From an uncultured Spartobacteria bacterium (GTDB taxonomy: Bacteria > Verrucomicrobiota > Verrucomicrobiia > Chthoniobacterales > Chthoniobacteraceae), in assembly GCA_903901425.1 (NCBI GenBank), contig CAIURC010000158.1:39020-103019 (forward strand): a stretch of 64,000 bases of DNA, read 5' to 3'. The stretch's first letter is position 1; every line of letters starts with the position of its first letter. Of this stretch, positions 25,456-33,641 are shown in pieces. Under the pieces are notes generated by a model. The model did no database searches. It was given only the letters and a program-made list of their open reading frames with translations, and was not told the DNA's origin. A program made the position numbers and the translations under genes.

Positions 25456-26712
25456 CTATTTCGCCCCCTCTGATTTCAACCAGCGGCGCGCCTTCATTTC
25501 AAACCTTGGCAGCGTTCCTTCCGGAACGCCGCGGACCGGTATCCGGAGGGAAAATGCGGATTCCAACGCACGCTCAAGGGCACGCAGGGCATCGGTGCTA
25601 CAGGACTCCACCTCCACCTCCACCTCCCGCATATTCCCCCGGAACCCAAGGTGTACCCGGTACTCCAAAATACCCGGCACGGACCGGACCACGGACTCCA
25701 CCGCACCCGGGTAGAGGTTGACCCCGCGCACCACCACCATGTCATCTGCGCGCCCGAGAATGCCGCCGTCCAGCCGGCACCCCTTGGCATCCCAGTGCGC
25801 ACGGACCAGGTCGCCTGTCCGGTACCTGAGCAGCGGGGTGTCCTCGCGTCCGAGCGGAGTGAGCACCAGTTCCCCAAGATTGCCTTCCGGCACAGGCGTA
25901 TTTCCGCCGGGTTCCAGGACCTCCACCCAGTACCGGCCCGGGATCACGCGCTGGACACCCGGCTCCTGCGGATCTTCGAATGTCACGGGCCCGACTTCGG
26001 TCATCCCGTAATGATCCAGCACCTGAGCCCCGTTCCAGCCCGCATGTAGCCGGGCACGGACCTCGGGAAGACTGCCCCCGGGCTCGCCAGCGACCAGAAT
26101 CTTCCGAACGCACCCGGTATCGATCCCCTCGGCGCGTGCCACGTCCGCCAGATGCAGCGCGTAGGTGGGCGTGCAAAGCAGCACGGAAGCCTTTTGCCGG
26201 ACCATGGCACGCAGCCGGGCCGCGCTCCCAAGTCCACCTCCCGGGACACACAGACATCCCGCCCTCTGCGCAGCATCGAATGCTGTCCAGAACCCCAGAA
26301 ACGGGCCAAACGAGAACGCAAAATAAATGGTGTCCCCCGGGCCGACTCCGGCCGCCCGGTAAATGCGGGCCCAGTTGCCGAGCAGCCATTCCCAGCTCGG
26401 GGCCGTGTCCAAAAAAACAAGGGGCTGTCCGCTCGTGCCGCTGGTCTGGCAGAACCGCGTGTACTCGGAGGGCGGCGCTGTCCGGTTACTGCCATACGGA
26501 GGGTACGCCTCCTGGTCGGCCGCCAGTTCCGCCTTGGTGGTGATCGGCAGCACACGCGCTGCCTCCTCCAGACTCCGGAAATCCAAGAGGCCACGTGCTG
26601 CGAGATCCGCCAGACGCCGTGTCTGGAAGGGATTCTTCGGAATCACCGCGCTCAGGAGTGCGCGCACCGCATCAAGGGTGCGCGCCTCCTGCGTTGGCCG
26701 ATCGGTCTCCAA
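25456..26712 (-). CDS. phenylacetate-CoA ligase-like AMP-forming enzyme
   Basis: 418 aa, the length of PaaK-type ligases. Adenylation motifs are present in order: RFCQTSGTSGQPLVFLDT (P-loop), LDHYGMTEVGP (A5), LLRYRTGDLV (A7), RADDMVVVRGVNLYPGAVE (A8), and an RFEMKARRW end with a candidate catalytic Lys. PaaK-like enzymes make aryl- or acyl-CoA from a carboxylate, ATP and CoA. In this operon the substrate could be a hydroxybenzoate made by the chorismate-lyase-like protein, which is inference. It lies between the small membrane protein (12 bp) and the ABC ATPase (10 bp). Confidence 0.9.
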   Translation of the reverse strand: METDRPTQEARTLDAVRALLSAVIPKNPFQTRRLADLAARGLLDFRSLEEAARVLPITTKAELAADQEAYPPYGSNRTAPPSEYTRFCQTSGTSGQPLVFLDTAPSWEWLLGNWARIYRAAGVGPGDTIYFAFSFGPFLGFWTAFDAAQRAGCLCVPGGGLGSAARLRAMVRQKASVLLCTPTYALHLADVARAEGIDTGCVRKILVAGEPGGSLPEVRARLHAGWNGAQVLDHYGMTEVGPVTFEDPQEPGVQRVIPGRYWVEVLEPGGNTPVPEGNLGELVLTPLGREDTPLLRYRTGDLVRAHWDAKGCRLDGGILGRADDMVVVRGVNLYPGAVESVVRSVPGILEYRVHLGFRGNMREVEVEVESCSTDALRALERALESAFSLRIPVRGVPEGTLPRFEMKARRWLKSEGAK

Positions 26713-26724
26713 GACCTCAGGGGT

Positions 26725-27279
26725 TTAGGCTTTCTTTTCGATCGCCGCAGGCTTTGCGGGCGGCGCACCGGCTGCGGGTTTGTACTTGGTCACCAGCGCA
26801 CCGCCGGTAGCCGCCAAAACCAGCCCAAGCCAGAACTGCCATGGAACCGCCGACATCCCGCCCTGCGGCGGATGCGCGGCCATCGACACAAAGGCATTCA
26901 CGATGGGTGCACCGGCAAAGATGATGCTCATGATGACAGGCACGTACACCGGGACGGGCTTGGGTGCGGCGCCGAATGCGAGAAGCACGCCGAACGCGCC
27001 CACGGCGCCCACAATTCCGGCCACCAGCGACCACCAGAAGCCTTTTGCCGGGAAGTTCCAACTCGCGCCCCCCATCTTCAGCATCGCAAGCGGCGCAAGC
27101 ACGGCCACAAGGAAATACGCGACCCCGACAAAGAGGAATGCTTTGTACCGGCCATGCACCGGGTCGCCCATGTTCGTCTGGCCATTGTGCAAAAACACCC
27201 CGTAAACGCCCCAGCTCACCACCGTGAGAAAGGCAAAAAGGAGCCAGGTCATCGAATTTTGTGTCGCAGCAGGTTGCAT
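26725..27279 (-). CDS. small DMT/EamA-like membrane protein
   Basis: 184 aa with five predicted membrane segments: MTWLLFAFLTVVSWGVYGVF, FLFVGVAYFLVAVLAPLAML, SLVAGIVGAVGAFGVLLAFG, VYVPVIMSIIFAGAPIVNAF and WQFWLGLVLAATGGALVTKY. The gene ends in an Ala/Lys/Pro tail. It resembles a half-length EamA-type (drug/metabolite transporter) protein; the short length means a dimer or a divergent family. The substrate is unknown, but its place between thioesterase and CoA ligase suggests it serves the operon's product. Confidence 0.75.
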   Translation of the reverse strand: MQPAATQNSMTWLLFAFLTVVSWGVYGVFLHNGQTNMGDPVHGRYKAFLFVGVAYFLVAVLAPLAMLKMGGASWNFPAKGFWWSLVAGIVGAVGAFGVLLAFGAAPKPVPVYVPVIMSIIFAGAPIVNAFVSMAAHPPQGGMSAVPWQFWLGLVLAATGGALVTKYKPAAGAPPAKPAAIEKKA

Positions 27280-27295
27280 CGTGTTTTTTCAGGGT

Positions 27296-27811
27296 TCAGG
27301 TTGGGTTTCCGCTCGGACCCGGCACAGCCACCTGACGGCCGGATCTTTCACGCAAATTTTTGAGGCTCAAACTCTCCAAAAGCTCGGCAGGCGCCGCTTC
27401 CAGACTCGCACGCACACCTTCCGGGATCGCCACCGGCTCCAGTTTCCCTGTCGCGCGGTCGACCCGGGCACAAACCGCCACAATCATCCCACGCGCCACT
27501 TCCTCCCCGTCCGACACTTTCCGGAAATAAAACTGGTACCGGACCGAACGGGTTCGGACCTCGGCCACCAGAAGGTGGATCTCGACCTCGTCCTCAAAGC
27601 GCAGCGGCTTCAGGTATTCGCACCCGGTCTTTACCCGCGGCCACCCCGTTGCACCCTCCAGTTCCGAACCGTGAATCGAAAAACCCAGGGACCGGAAAAA
27701 GGCATGCTCGGTCGACTCCATCATCCGGAAGAAATTCGCGAAGTGGACGATCCCGGCCATGTCGGTTTCGGCGAACTCGACCCGCCTCACCATTTTGTAC
27801 TCGTACGCCAT
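27296..27811 (-). CDS. hot-dog acyl-CoA thioesterase (4-hydroxybenzoyl-CoA/YbgC type)
   Basis: 171 aa. VEFAETDMAGIVHFANFFRM carries the catalytic Asp region of the 4HBT family (D-x-x-G-x-x-(H/Y)-(F/N)), and the central strands (VEIHLLVAEVRTRSVRYQF) fit the single hot-dog fold. The protein has no signal peptide. It should hydrolyse an acyl- or aryl-CoA in the cytoplasm. Co-occurrence with a PaaK-like ligase and a chorismate-lyase-like protein raises hydroxybenzoyl-CoA as a substrate. It is 10 bp after the GT4 gene and 16 bp before the DMT-like gene. Confidence 0.9.
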   Translation of the reverse strand: MAYEYKMVRRVEFAETDMAGIVHFANFFRMMESTEHAFFRSLGFSIHGSELEGATGWPRVKTGCEYLKPLRFEDEVEIHLLVAEVRTRSVRYQFYFRKVSDGEEVARGMIVAVCARVDRATGKLEPVAIPEGVRASLEAAPAELLESLSLKNLRERSGRQVAVPGPSGNPT

Positions 27812-27821
27812 TTTTCTGAAC

Positions 27822-29129
27822 CTAGGACCTGCCTCCGTGCAGGTCGATCATTTCACGAGTCAGATCCAGGCAGGCTGATGCCAGATGCTCCATGCCGTAC
27901 TTTGCAAACACCGCGTCACGTCCCGCCGCACCAAGCCTGCGGGCTTCTGCGCGGTCCAGCAGCAGTTCCTCGAGCGCGACTGCCAACGACTCCGCGTTGC
28001 CCGCCTCGAACAACCGCCCACCCCCAGTCGCCTCCACCACCTCCGGAAAGGCTGCGTGCCTCGGCTGAACCACCGGCACGCCCGCCGCCAGCGCCTCCAG
28101 TACGTACAATCCAAACGCCTCGCTGTAAACCGCCGGAACCGAAAACACGGTCAGCCCCATCAAAAACTCCACTTTTTCTTCCCGCCCCAAATTCGGCAGA
28201 AACTCAGCGCCCCCCCCGTATCCCGATTCCTCCAACCGCTTCCGGAGCGACTCTACATAAACCGCATCGCGATCCGTCATGGCCCCGGCACAACGCAACC
28301 TCACTCCGGGCACGCGTCCACGCTTTTTGAGGATCATGAAGGCATCCACCAGCAACCCGAGTCCCTTACCTTCCACCAACCGGGCGAGATACCCCACCGT
28401 GGGTGGTTCCTGCGCAGGAACACTGCGGGAGGCGTAATCCTCAAGCGCGATACCATTGGGAACTACCCGGATCTGGTTTTGCCGGAGCCCGAGGCGCGTC
28501 CGCATGAGTTCCGCGAAATACCGGCTTGGAGCGACCAGACATGGAATGTCCGACACCTGCCGTGCAAGCATCTCCCAGCACCGGTCGCGCCAAGGGGGGG
28601 CCAGATGGTCCAGAAAATCGTCCTCACCCTGCAGCGAACAGAGTACCGGCACCCCCAGCGCTTCACGGATCGGTGCGGCGAGCCCGGCCAGTAATGCGGT
28701 CGAAAGCCATACCGCATCCGGCTTTCCGTCCGCGCGCATCCAGTCGATCAGCTTGTCCAGCTCACGGGCCTGATTGCCGGCACGCCCCTGCAGCATCGAA
28801 TAGGTGAGTTCTCCCACCAGCGTGCCGCCAGTCATCCCGCCCAACCTTCCCGCCCAGCGAAGCAACGCGGGATGATTCAAAATCCGGTCCACCCATTCGG
28901 GCGCGGTTCGGAACCAAGCCAGCTTCTGCTGGAGGTAAACCGCAACCCCGCCAAAAAAAACGTCAGTCCCGGACTGCACCGGTTCTTCATCGAGCGTCAG
29001 CGGCAGGTACATTGGGAGCATCACCGCGTCATGCCCCATCTGGATCCAGCGCCGGGCAAGTGCGTTGTCCCGCATGCACACTCCGCAGTAATAACTCCCG
29101 GTCCCGGGCGTCAGCAGGACCAGTTTCAT
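27822..29129 (-). CDS. family 4 glycosyltransferase
   Basis: 435 aa from the ATG at 29129 (MKLVLLTPGTGSYYCGVCMR), the GT-B N-terminal strand. The frame runs on upstream to 29444, but that part overlaps the propeller gene. The C-terminal half has the acceptor/nucleotide motifs VGYLARLVEGKGLGLLVDAF (GT4 G-R-x-x-x-x-K-G) and FSVPAVYSEAFGLYVLEALA (E-x-F-G-x-x-x-x-E-A), the E7E catalytic-loop signature. It transfers a sugar from a nucleotide sugar to an unknown acceptor in the cytoplasm. The start overlaps the stop of the second propeller gene by 4 bp. Confidence 0.9.
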   Translation of the reverse strand: MKLVLLTPGTGSYYCGVCMRDNALARRWIQMGHDAVMLPMYLPLTLDEEPVQSGTDVFFGGVAVYLQQKLAWFRTAPEWVDRILNHPALLRWAGRLGGMTGGTLVGELTYSMLQGRAGNQARELDKLIDWMRADGKPDAVWLSTALLAGLAAPIREALGVPVLCSLQGEDDFLDHLAPPWRDRCWEMLARQVSDIPCLVAPSRYFAELMRTRLGLRQNQIRVVPNGIALEDYASRSVPAQEPPTVGYLARLVEGKGLGLLVDAFMILKKRGRVPGVRLRCAGAMTDRDAVYVESLRKRLEESGYGGGAEFLPNLGREEKVEFLMGLTVFSVPAVYSEAFGLYVLEALAAGVPVVQPRHAAFPEVVEATGGGRLFEAGNAESLAVALEELLLDRAEARRLGAAGRDAVFAKYGMEHLASACLDLTREMIDLHGGRS

Positions 29130-30583
29130 TTCCGAACGGCTCCCCCGGTTCCGCGCAGATCGTAACAGACCAGACGCGGCTTCGTTCCCCGCGTGCCAGG
29201 CGCATTCTGGCTCACGTACAGCAGGCCACGGCTCAATGCCGGCAATGCCCAGGTTTCCGGCGCAGAAAACAGTTCCGTCTCCGACAACACCCGGACACCG
29301 GTTCCCGAAAGGTCCAGCCACCCGAGGCGCCCGGTCTCGCCCAAGCACAAATACGCGCCATCCACCCCCAGGAGCGTTCCCCTCTGGAACCTGCCGCCGA
29401 GGTCGTCCCGCCAGCGGACCCGACCCGTTCCAGATTCCAGACACACCAGCTCAGCCAGACGCTGGCTCTGTCCATCAAACCCGAACACCCAACTGCCCGA
29501 AACCACGGGTGTCATGAGGTAAAAACCCGTTTCTGGCGCCGCCCACGCCTTCTCCAGAACGGCTCCAGAAGGTGCTCCCTGCCCCGGAAGAAACCGCGCC
29601 GCAACCGTCCCCGCCCCGTACGCCTCACTGACCATCACCATGTCTTTTCCCAAAACCACCGGTGCACTGACATTCACCGACTCGGCAATCCGCGCCCGGT
29701 GGGCGATGCTGCCCAGCAGAGTCCCGGAATCCAGCTCCACACAAAGCAGCCCGCCGGTTGCCGGACGACTCTCACCGCCCGCAAACACAAGAACACACCG
29801 TTTTCCTCCCGATGTGAATGGGACAGGCGACGAATAACTCGCCCCCCATGGATGCCGGACCCGCCACACGTCGCGGCCCGTCTCAGGATCCAGCGCAATC
29901 ACGGAGTCCCCGGTGCGGGTCTCCGCTTGGAAAACCAGCCGACCGTCTGCCACCAACGGCGTGGATCCATGTCCAAAAAAGTTGGGGACAAGACCCTCTT
30001 CCTTCTCAAAATCCCGGGTCCAAACGGCGGCCCCCGTCTCAAGATCAATCCCACGCACCCGACCTGTGATCCCGTTCACATACACCCGGTTCCCAGCCAC
30101 CACAGGATTCGTACGCGGCCCGTTCCCGGACCCGTACCGGTCCCGATAAGGGGCATGGTCGGTATTGCGCCAGATGCGTTTCCCTGTCTCGGCGTCCAGG
30201 CAATCCAGAACCTCGTCGTCACCGATCCGGTGGAACAGGAAGACCCGGCCGCGAACCACCGCCGGACTCGTGTGCCCCTCGCCCTTCGGATACTCCCAAA
30301 CCATGCGCGGTCCACTCCCTGAAAAGTCACGCTGCAGGCCGGTCTCGGGAGATGTGGCGTTATCGGACGGTCCGAGGTACCGGGGCCAGTCGGCAGTTCT
30401 GACATTCTCCGCCAGAGGCTTGGGCGCTGCATGGAACCGCGCCTCGGTTTCCTCCGCGTGCGTGTCCATGACGCTCACACACGCGGCGAGCAGCACGGCC
30501 CGGAGGGCATGAGCTGCGCACCACGCCACCGGTCCGGCAGGCGCGCAGATCTCATCCAACCCTTCCTGTGTGCGGTTCCCCAT
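29126..30583 (-). CDS. PQQ-type beta-propeller protein B
   Basis: 485 aa. The N-terminus has a hydrophobic stretch (AHALRAVLLAACVSVMDTHA) that may be a signal peptide. Blades follow with the PQQ/BamB pattern: SPAVVRGRVFLF then LDAETGKRIWRN, NPVVAGNRVYVN then IDLETGAAVWTR, TPLVADGRLVFQ then LDPETGRDVWRV, and further copies, each ending in a Trp-docking motif. It is the propeller used by quinoprotein dehydrogenases and BamB; bound cofactor residues are not diagnosable here. It starts 3 bp after the chorismate-lyase-like stop. Role in the operon is unclear: possibly a periplasmic redox or scaffold protein. Confidence 0.85.
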   Translation of the reverse strand: MGNRTQEGLDEICAPAGPVAWCAAHALRAVLLAACVSVMDTHAEETEARFHAAPKPLAENVRTADWPRYLGPSDNATSPETGLQRDFSGSGPRMVWEYPKGEGHTSPAVVRGRVFLFHRIGDDEVLDCLDAETGKRIWRNTDHAPYRDRYGSGNGPRTNPVVAGNRVYVNGITGRVRGIDLETGAAVWTRDFEKEEGLVPNFFGHGSTPLVADGRLVFQAETRTGDSVIALDPETGRDVWRVRHPWGASYSSPVPFTSGGKRCVLVFAGGESRPATGGLLCVELDSGTLLGSIAHRARIAESVNVSAPVVLGKDMVMVSEAYGAGTVAARFLPGQGAPSGAVLEKAWAAPETGFYLMTPVVSGSWVFGFDGQSQRLAELVCLESGTGRVRWRDDLGGRFQRGTLLGVDGAYLCLGETGRLGWLDLSGTGVRVLSETELFSAPETWALPALSRGLLYVSQNAPGTRGTKPRLVCYDLRGTGGAVRK

Positions 30584-30586
30584 GTT

Positions 30587-31132
30587 TCACGGCCTCAGCA
30601 GTTCGACGATCCGAGCCAGTTCCACACCGCCCTCCCCCAACAGCACATTGCATCGCCCATAAAAGCAGGGCGCTTCCGGGGTGCCAAACAACTCCCGCAT
30701 CACGCTGTCTGCGCCGAGCCGGATAAATGCGCGAGGCTCGCTCCAGTAGCGGAACCCGGACCGGTTCAACAGACCGCCCAGAGGTTCACGGGCTTCCACA
30801 ATCTCGTTTCTCAACGTATCCCCGAATGCGTCCAACCGGATTTCAATGGCACCGTATTCCACCGGCAACCGGGCCGGGCCAGCCAGCAGCACCACCTCCC
30901 GCAAATACCGGTCCGGACTGGTTTCACAGCGCAGGACCCGGAGCCCCATCGGTGCGCCGAAATGGGCTTCCAGCCTCGAGGTCATGTCTCCCCGGTGCAC
31001 CAGAAGCGTGCGCGCCGGTTCCGGAAGCAGTTCCCCAGAAAGCACTTCCGCATCCGGCAAAGGCTGGCCCGCTGCCGCCCGGAAAAGCCCGAGTGGATAG
31101 AGCAGGTCCTGGCTGGGGGGCGGCGTTTGCAT
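30587..31132 (-). CDS. chorismate-lyase-like (UbiC/DUF98-type) protein
   Basis: 181 aa from the ATG at 31132, which overlaps the stop of the radical SAM gene by one base (TGATG). The block LVHRGDMTSRLEAHFGAPMG, then PVEYGAIEIRLDAF, and the C-terminal FYGRCNVLLGEGGVELARIV follow the chorismate-lyase fold; the GAIxI strand, the Y-G-R segment and the final Glu are family hallmarks. UbiC converts chorismate to 4-hydroxybenzoate plus pyruvate. DUF98 members may do this or act on other ligands, so the reaction is inferred. Tight coupling to the radical SAM gene suggests the two proteins work together. Confidence 0.75.
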   Translation of the reverse strand: MQTPPPSQDLLYPLGLFRAAAGQPLPDAEVLSGELLPEPARTLLVHRGDMTSRLEAHFGAPMGLRVLRCETSPDRYLREVVLLAGPARLPVEYGAIEIRLDAFGDTLRNEIVEAREPLGGLLNRSGFRYWSEPRAFIRLGADSVMRELFGTPEAPCFYGRCNVLLGEGGVELARIVELLRP

Positions 31133-32472
31133 CACGTGTACCGGGTGCCGCGGTGTTGCGGCAGGAAGAATGCGTGCAGCAGGGTGTCGACCTTCAACAG
31201 GGCCTCCCGGGTCAACTGGAGCCGGTCGCCATCCTCGCCCAGGAGGCCGCGCGTTTTCAGATCCGACCACTGCTGGCCAAACCGGGCCCGGAGATCGACC
31301 CCAAACTTGTCCGCAAAATAGGAGCAACTCACCCGGCCCAGTTTCAACTGGAGGATCAGTTCGCGGATCATGCGTTCCTCGGCGGTGGTGATATGCGCGC
31401 GCGACGCCGGCAACCGGCCCGCACGGATGGCCTCAAGGTACTGGCTGAATTCCGGAAGATTCTGGAAATGGGTTCCGGCCACGTGCGAAAAAGAAGCGAC
31501 TCCGAGCCCGATCAAATCGGCACCGGCCCAGAGCTGGTCGCGGTAAACGAACCGGGTCCGTGCGGGATCGCGCACCGCGGTGTAGCCGCTGGTCACCGTG
31601 TATCCATCGGCCTCAAGGGCGGCAAACGCTTCATCGACCCAACCGCGTTTGGTCTGCCAGCTGGCTACCGGCGCCGTCAGCTTTCCAGCCGCCTTCATCT
31701 CGCGGTAGATGCCCGTGTTGTAGGGCACTTCCATCTGGTAAATGGTCACGCTGTCGGGCTGGAGCTCCAGCGTTTTGCGGATGTTTTCGCGCCAGTTCTC
31801 GGGCGTCTCCTCGACCATGCCGGCAATCAGATCAATGTTGATCTGGGGAAACCCGATGGACCGCGCATACCCATACGCCCGGTGGATTTCCGCTGTCCGG
31901 TGGGCGCGCCCGTTGATCTCCAAAATCCGGCTGTCGAAATTTTCCACCCCGAGCGAAAGCCGGGTCACCCCGATCTCCCGCAGCGCACTGAGCTTCTGTT
32001 CCGTCAACGTTCCCGGTTCACACTCAAAGGTGACCTCCTCGGCCGCATCCCACGGCATCAGTTCCTTCATCCGGCCAGTGAGCGCCTGCAACTGACTCAC
32101 CGAGAGGTAGGACGGCGTGCCTCCGCCAAAATAGACGAACCGCGGTTTGCGCCCCTGAAACAAAGGTGCGTTTGCGTACCGTTCCAGCTCCGCCATACCC
32201 GCATCCAGGTACCCCTTGATCTCCTCGGCGTTCTTGTCCGTGTACACCCGGAAATAACAGAAATGGCAGCGTTTCCGGCAGAACGGCACATGGAAATAGA
32301 CGCCGAGCGGAACTTCCGGCGTCGCAGGCCGTTCCAGCAACGACTCCACTCCCCCCGCCGCTTCCGTTGTCCAGTAGGCAAATGGCGGGTAGTTCGCGAC
32401 AAAATAGTTCCCTGCCTCTGTGTCGTCATGGTCTTTTTCCCGGTCCAGAATTTCGAGGATGTCAGAGCTCAT
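31132..32472 (-). CDS. HemW-like radical SAM enzyme
   Basis: 446 aa. The cluster motif is in YFHVPFCRKRCHFCYFRVYT (C-x3-C-x2-C, about residues 63-70) with Phe where HemN has a fourth Cys, so the true HemN coproporphyrinogen oxidase is unlikely. The family-typical FVYFGGGTPSYLS, EVTFECEPGTLT, RLSLGVENFD and INIDLIAGMVEETPENW blocks follow, then a HemN-like C-terminal region. These enzymes generate a 5'-deoxyadenosyl radical; HemW-type members act in haem trafficking, others in C-C chemistry. It overlaps its neighbours by 4 bp upstream and 1 bp downstream. The real substrate cannot be read from sequence. Confidence 0.9.
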   Translation of the reverse strand: MSSDILEILDREKDHDDTEAGNYFVANYPPFAYWTTEAAGGVESLLERPATPEVPLGVYFHVPFCRKRCHFCYFRVYTDKNAEEIKGYLDAGMAELERYANAPLFQGRKPRFVYFGGGTPSYLSVSQLQALTGRMKELMPWDAAEEVTFECEPGTLTEQKLSALREIGVTRLSLGVENFDSRILEINGRAHRTAEIHRAYGYARSIGFPQINIDLIAGMVEETPENWRENIRKTLELQPDSVTIYQMEVPYNTGIYREMKAAGKLTAPVASWQTKRGWVDEAFAALEADGYTVTSGYTAVRDPARTRFVYRDQLWAGADLIGLGVASFSHVAGTHFQNLPEFSQYLEAIRAGRLPASRAHITTAEERMIRELILQLKLGRVSCSYFADKFGVDLRARFGQQWSDLKTRGLLGEDGDRLQLTREALLKVDTLLHAFFLPQHRGTRYT

Positions 32473-33641
32473 GGAGGTGTGGCGGGTTTTGGGTTGGTCA
32501 GATCAAAGGCATACACGGAGCCGTCCTCGGCCCCGACCACAAGCCGGCCTTCGCCCACCGCGGGCGACGCCGTGACCGGAGCGCCGATTTCGTACACCCA
32601 GCGCTCACGGCCATCGGAAATTTCCACGCAATACAGACGCCCGTCTTCCGAGCCCACCACGGCGGCGTCCCCGAAGACGACTGGTGAACTGTCAATCACG
32701 CCGCGGGCACGGAACTTCCACAATCCCTGGCCTGTTGCGCGCTCGATGCAGTGCAGCTGTTTGTCCCGGCCACCGATCACCAGACGTTCCCCCGCAATGG
32801 CTGCGGACGAGAAATACGGAAAGTTCCGGTCCCGATAGCGCCAGAGCACGGCTCCATCAGCCGGCGTGAACGCGAGCACCTGGTTGCCGTAGGTGCCCAC
32901 GTAGCCGATCCCGTCGGCCACAGCCACGGAAGCTGCGATGTAGGCATCCGACTCGATCTTGCGCAGTTCCTTGCCGTCTGCCGCTGAGAGCACATGGATC
33001 ACGGAGTCGCACCCGCCGAAAACGACCTCGCCTGAAGGAAACAGGGTGGGCGTCCCGTTGATGTAATTGTCGGTCTGGTGCGTCCAGACCACTTTCCCCG
33101 TGGCGGCATCCAGGCAGTGCAACGTGGAATCGTACCCGCCAAACAGGATCCGAACCCCATCAGGACCCGAGACATGGGTGGCGCCGCCAAGAATTTTGTC
33201 CCCGGTCTCGTACTTCCAGCGAAGCGCACCCGAACCGGCCTCAACGCAATAAAACCGGGCATCGCTGGACCCGAAGTAAACCGCATCCCCGAGGAGCAGT
33301 GGGGTAGCTTCGATCGGCCCCTCCGTCTTGTAACTCCAGCGTTCCTGGCCAGTTGAACTGTCGAGGGCATGCAAGATGCCGGCCTCGTCTCCGACCAGCA
33401 CCAGCCCCCAGCCGACTGCGGCACCACCCTTGACGGGTTTGCCAGCGCGGAATGTCCACGCCAGAACCGGTTTCGGAGGGGAAGCGCCCACGGCAACGCC
33501 CTGAAGTTGCGGCCCGCCCCGGTGCATCGGCCAACCAGTTGGCTCCTGTTCCGCCATGGCTGCGCTGGCCACGGCCAGCATCCAAACCAGTGTGCCCAAT
33601 CCGCGAAACAAGCCCGTCCGGAACCGGGACCGGCGTTTCAC
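32469..33641 (-). CDS. PQQ-type beta-propeller protein A (BamB-like)
   Basis: 390 aa with a signal peptide (GLFRGLGTLVWMLAVASAAM). Seven blade-like repeats carry the AxDxxTGxxxW pattern: LDSSTGQERWSYKT, VEAGSGALRWKYET, LDAATGKVVWTHQT, LSAADGKELRKIES, FTPADGAVLWRYRD, IERATGQGLWKFRA, VEISDGRERWVYEI. That is enough for a full propeller. It is probably periplasmic or lipidless outer-membrane associated; BamB proper binds BamA, but this copy sits in a metabolic operon, so a BamB role is unlikely. It overlaps the alcohol dehydrogenase stop and the radical SAM start by 4 bp each. Confidence 0.88.
   Translation of the reverse strand: MKRRSRFRTGLFRGLGTLVWMLAVASAAMAEQEPTGWPMHRGGPQLQGVAVGASPPKPVLAWTFRAGKPVKGGAAVGWGLVLVGDEAGILHALDSSTGQERWSYKTEGPIEATPLLLGDAVYFGSSDARFYCVEAGSGALRWKYETGDKILGGATHVSGPDGVRILFGGYDSTLHCLDAATGKVVWTHQTDNYINGTPTLFPSGEVVFGGCDSVIHVLSAADGKELRKIESDAYIAASVAVADGIGYVGTYGNQVLAFTPADGAVLWRYRDRNFPYFSSAAIAGERLVIGGRDKQLHCIERATGQGLWKFRARGVIDSSPVVFGDAAVVGSEDGRLYCVEISDGRERWVYEIGAPVTASPAVGEGRLVVGAEDGSVYAFDLTNPKPATPP

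Noticed and set aside
31132..32472. Coproporphyrinogen oxidase HemN
   Set aside because: The fourth Cys of the HemN motif is Phe here, so a HemN assignment is not supported.
32469..33641. True BamB of the outer-membrane assembly machine
   Set aside because: It sits in a metabolic operon, and a second similar propeller is in the same operon; the PQQ-type blade alone does not prove BamB.
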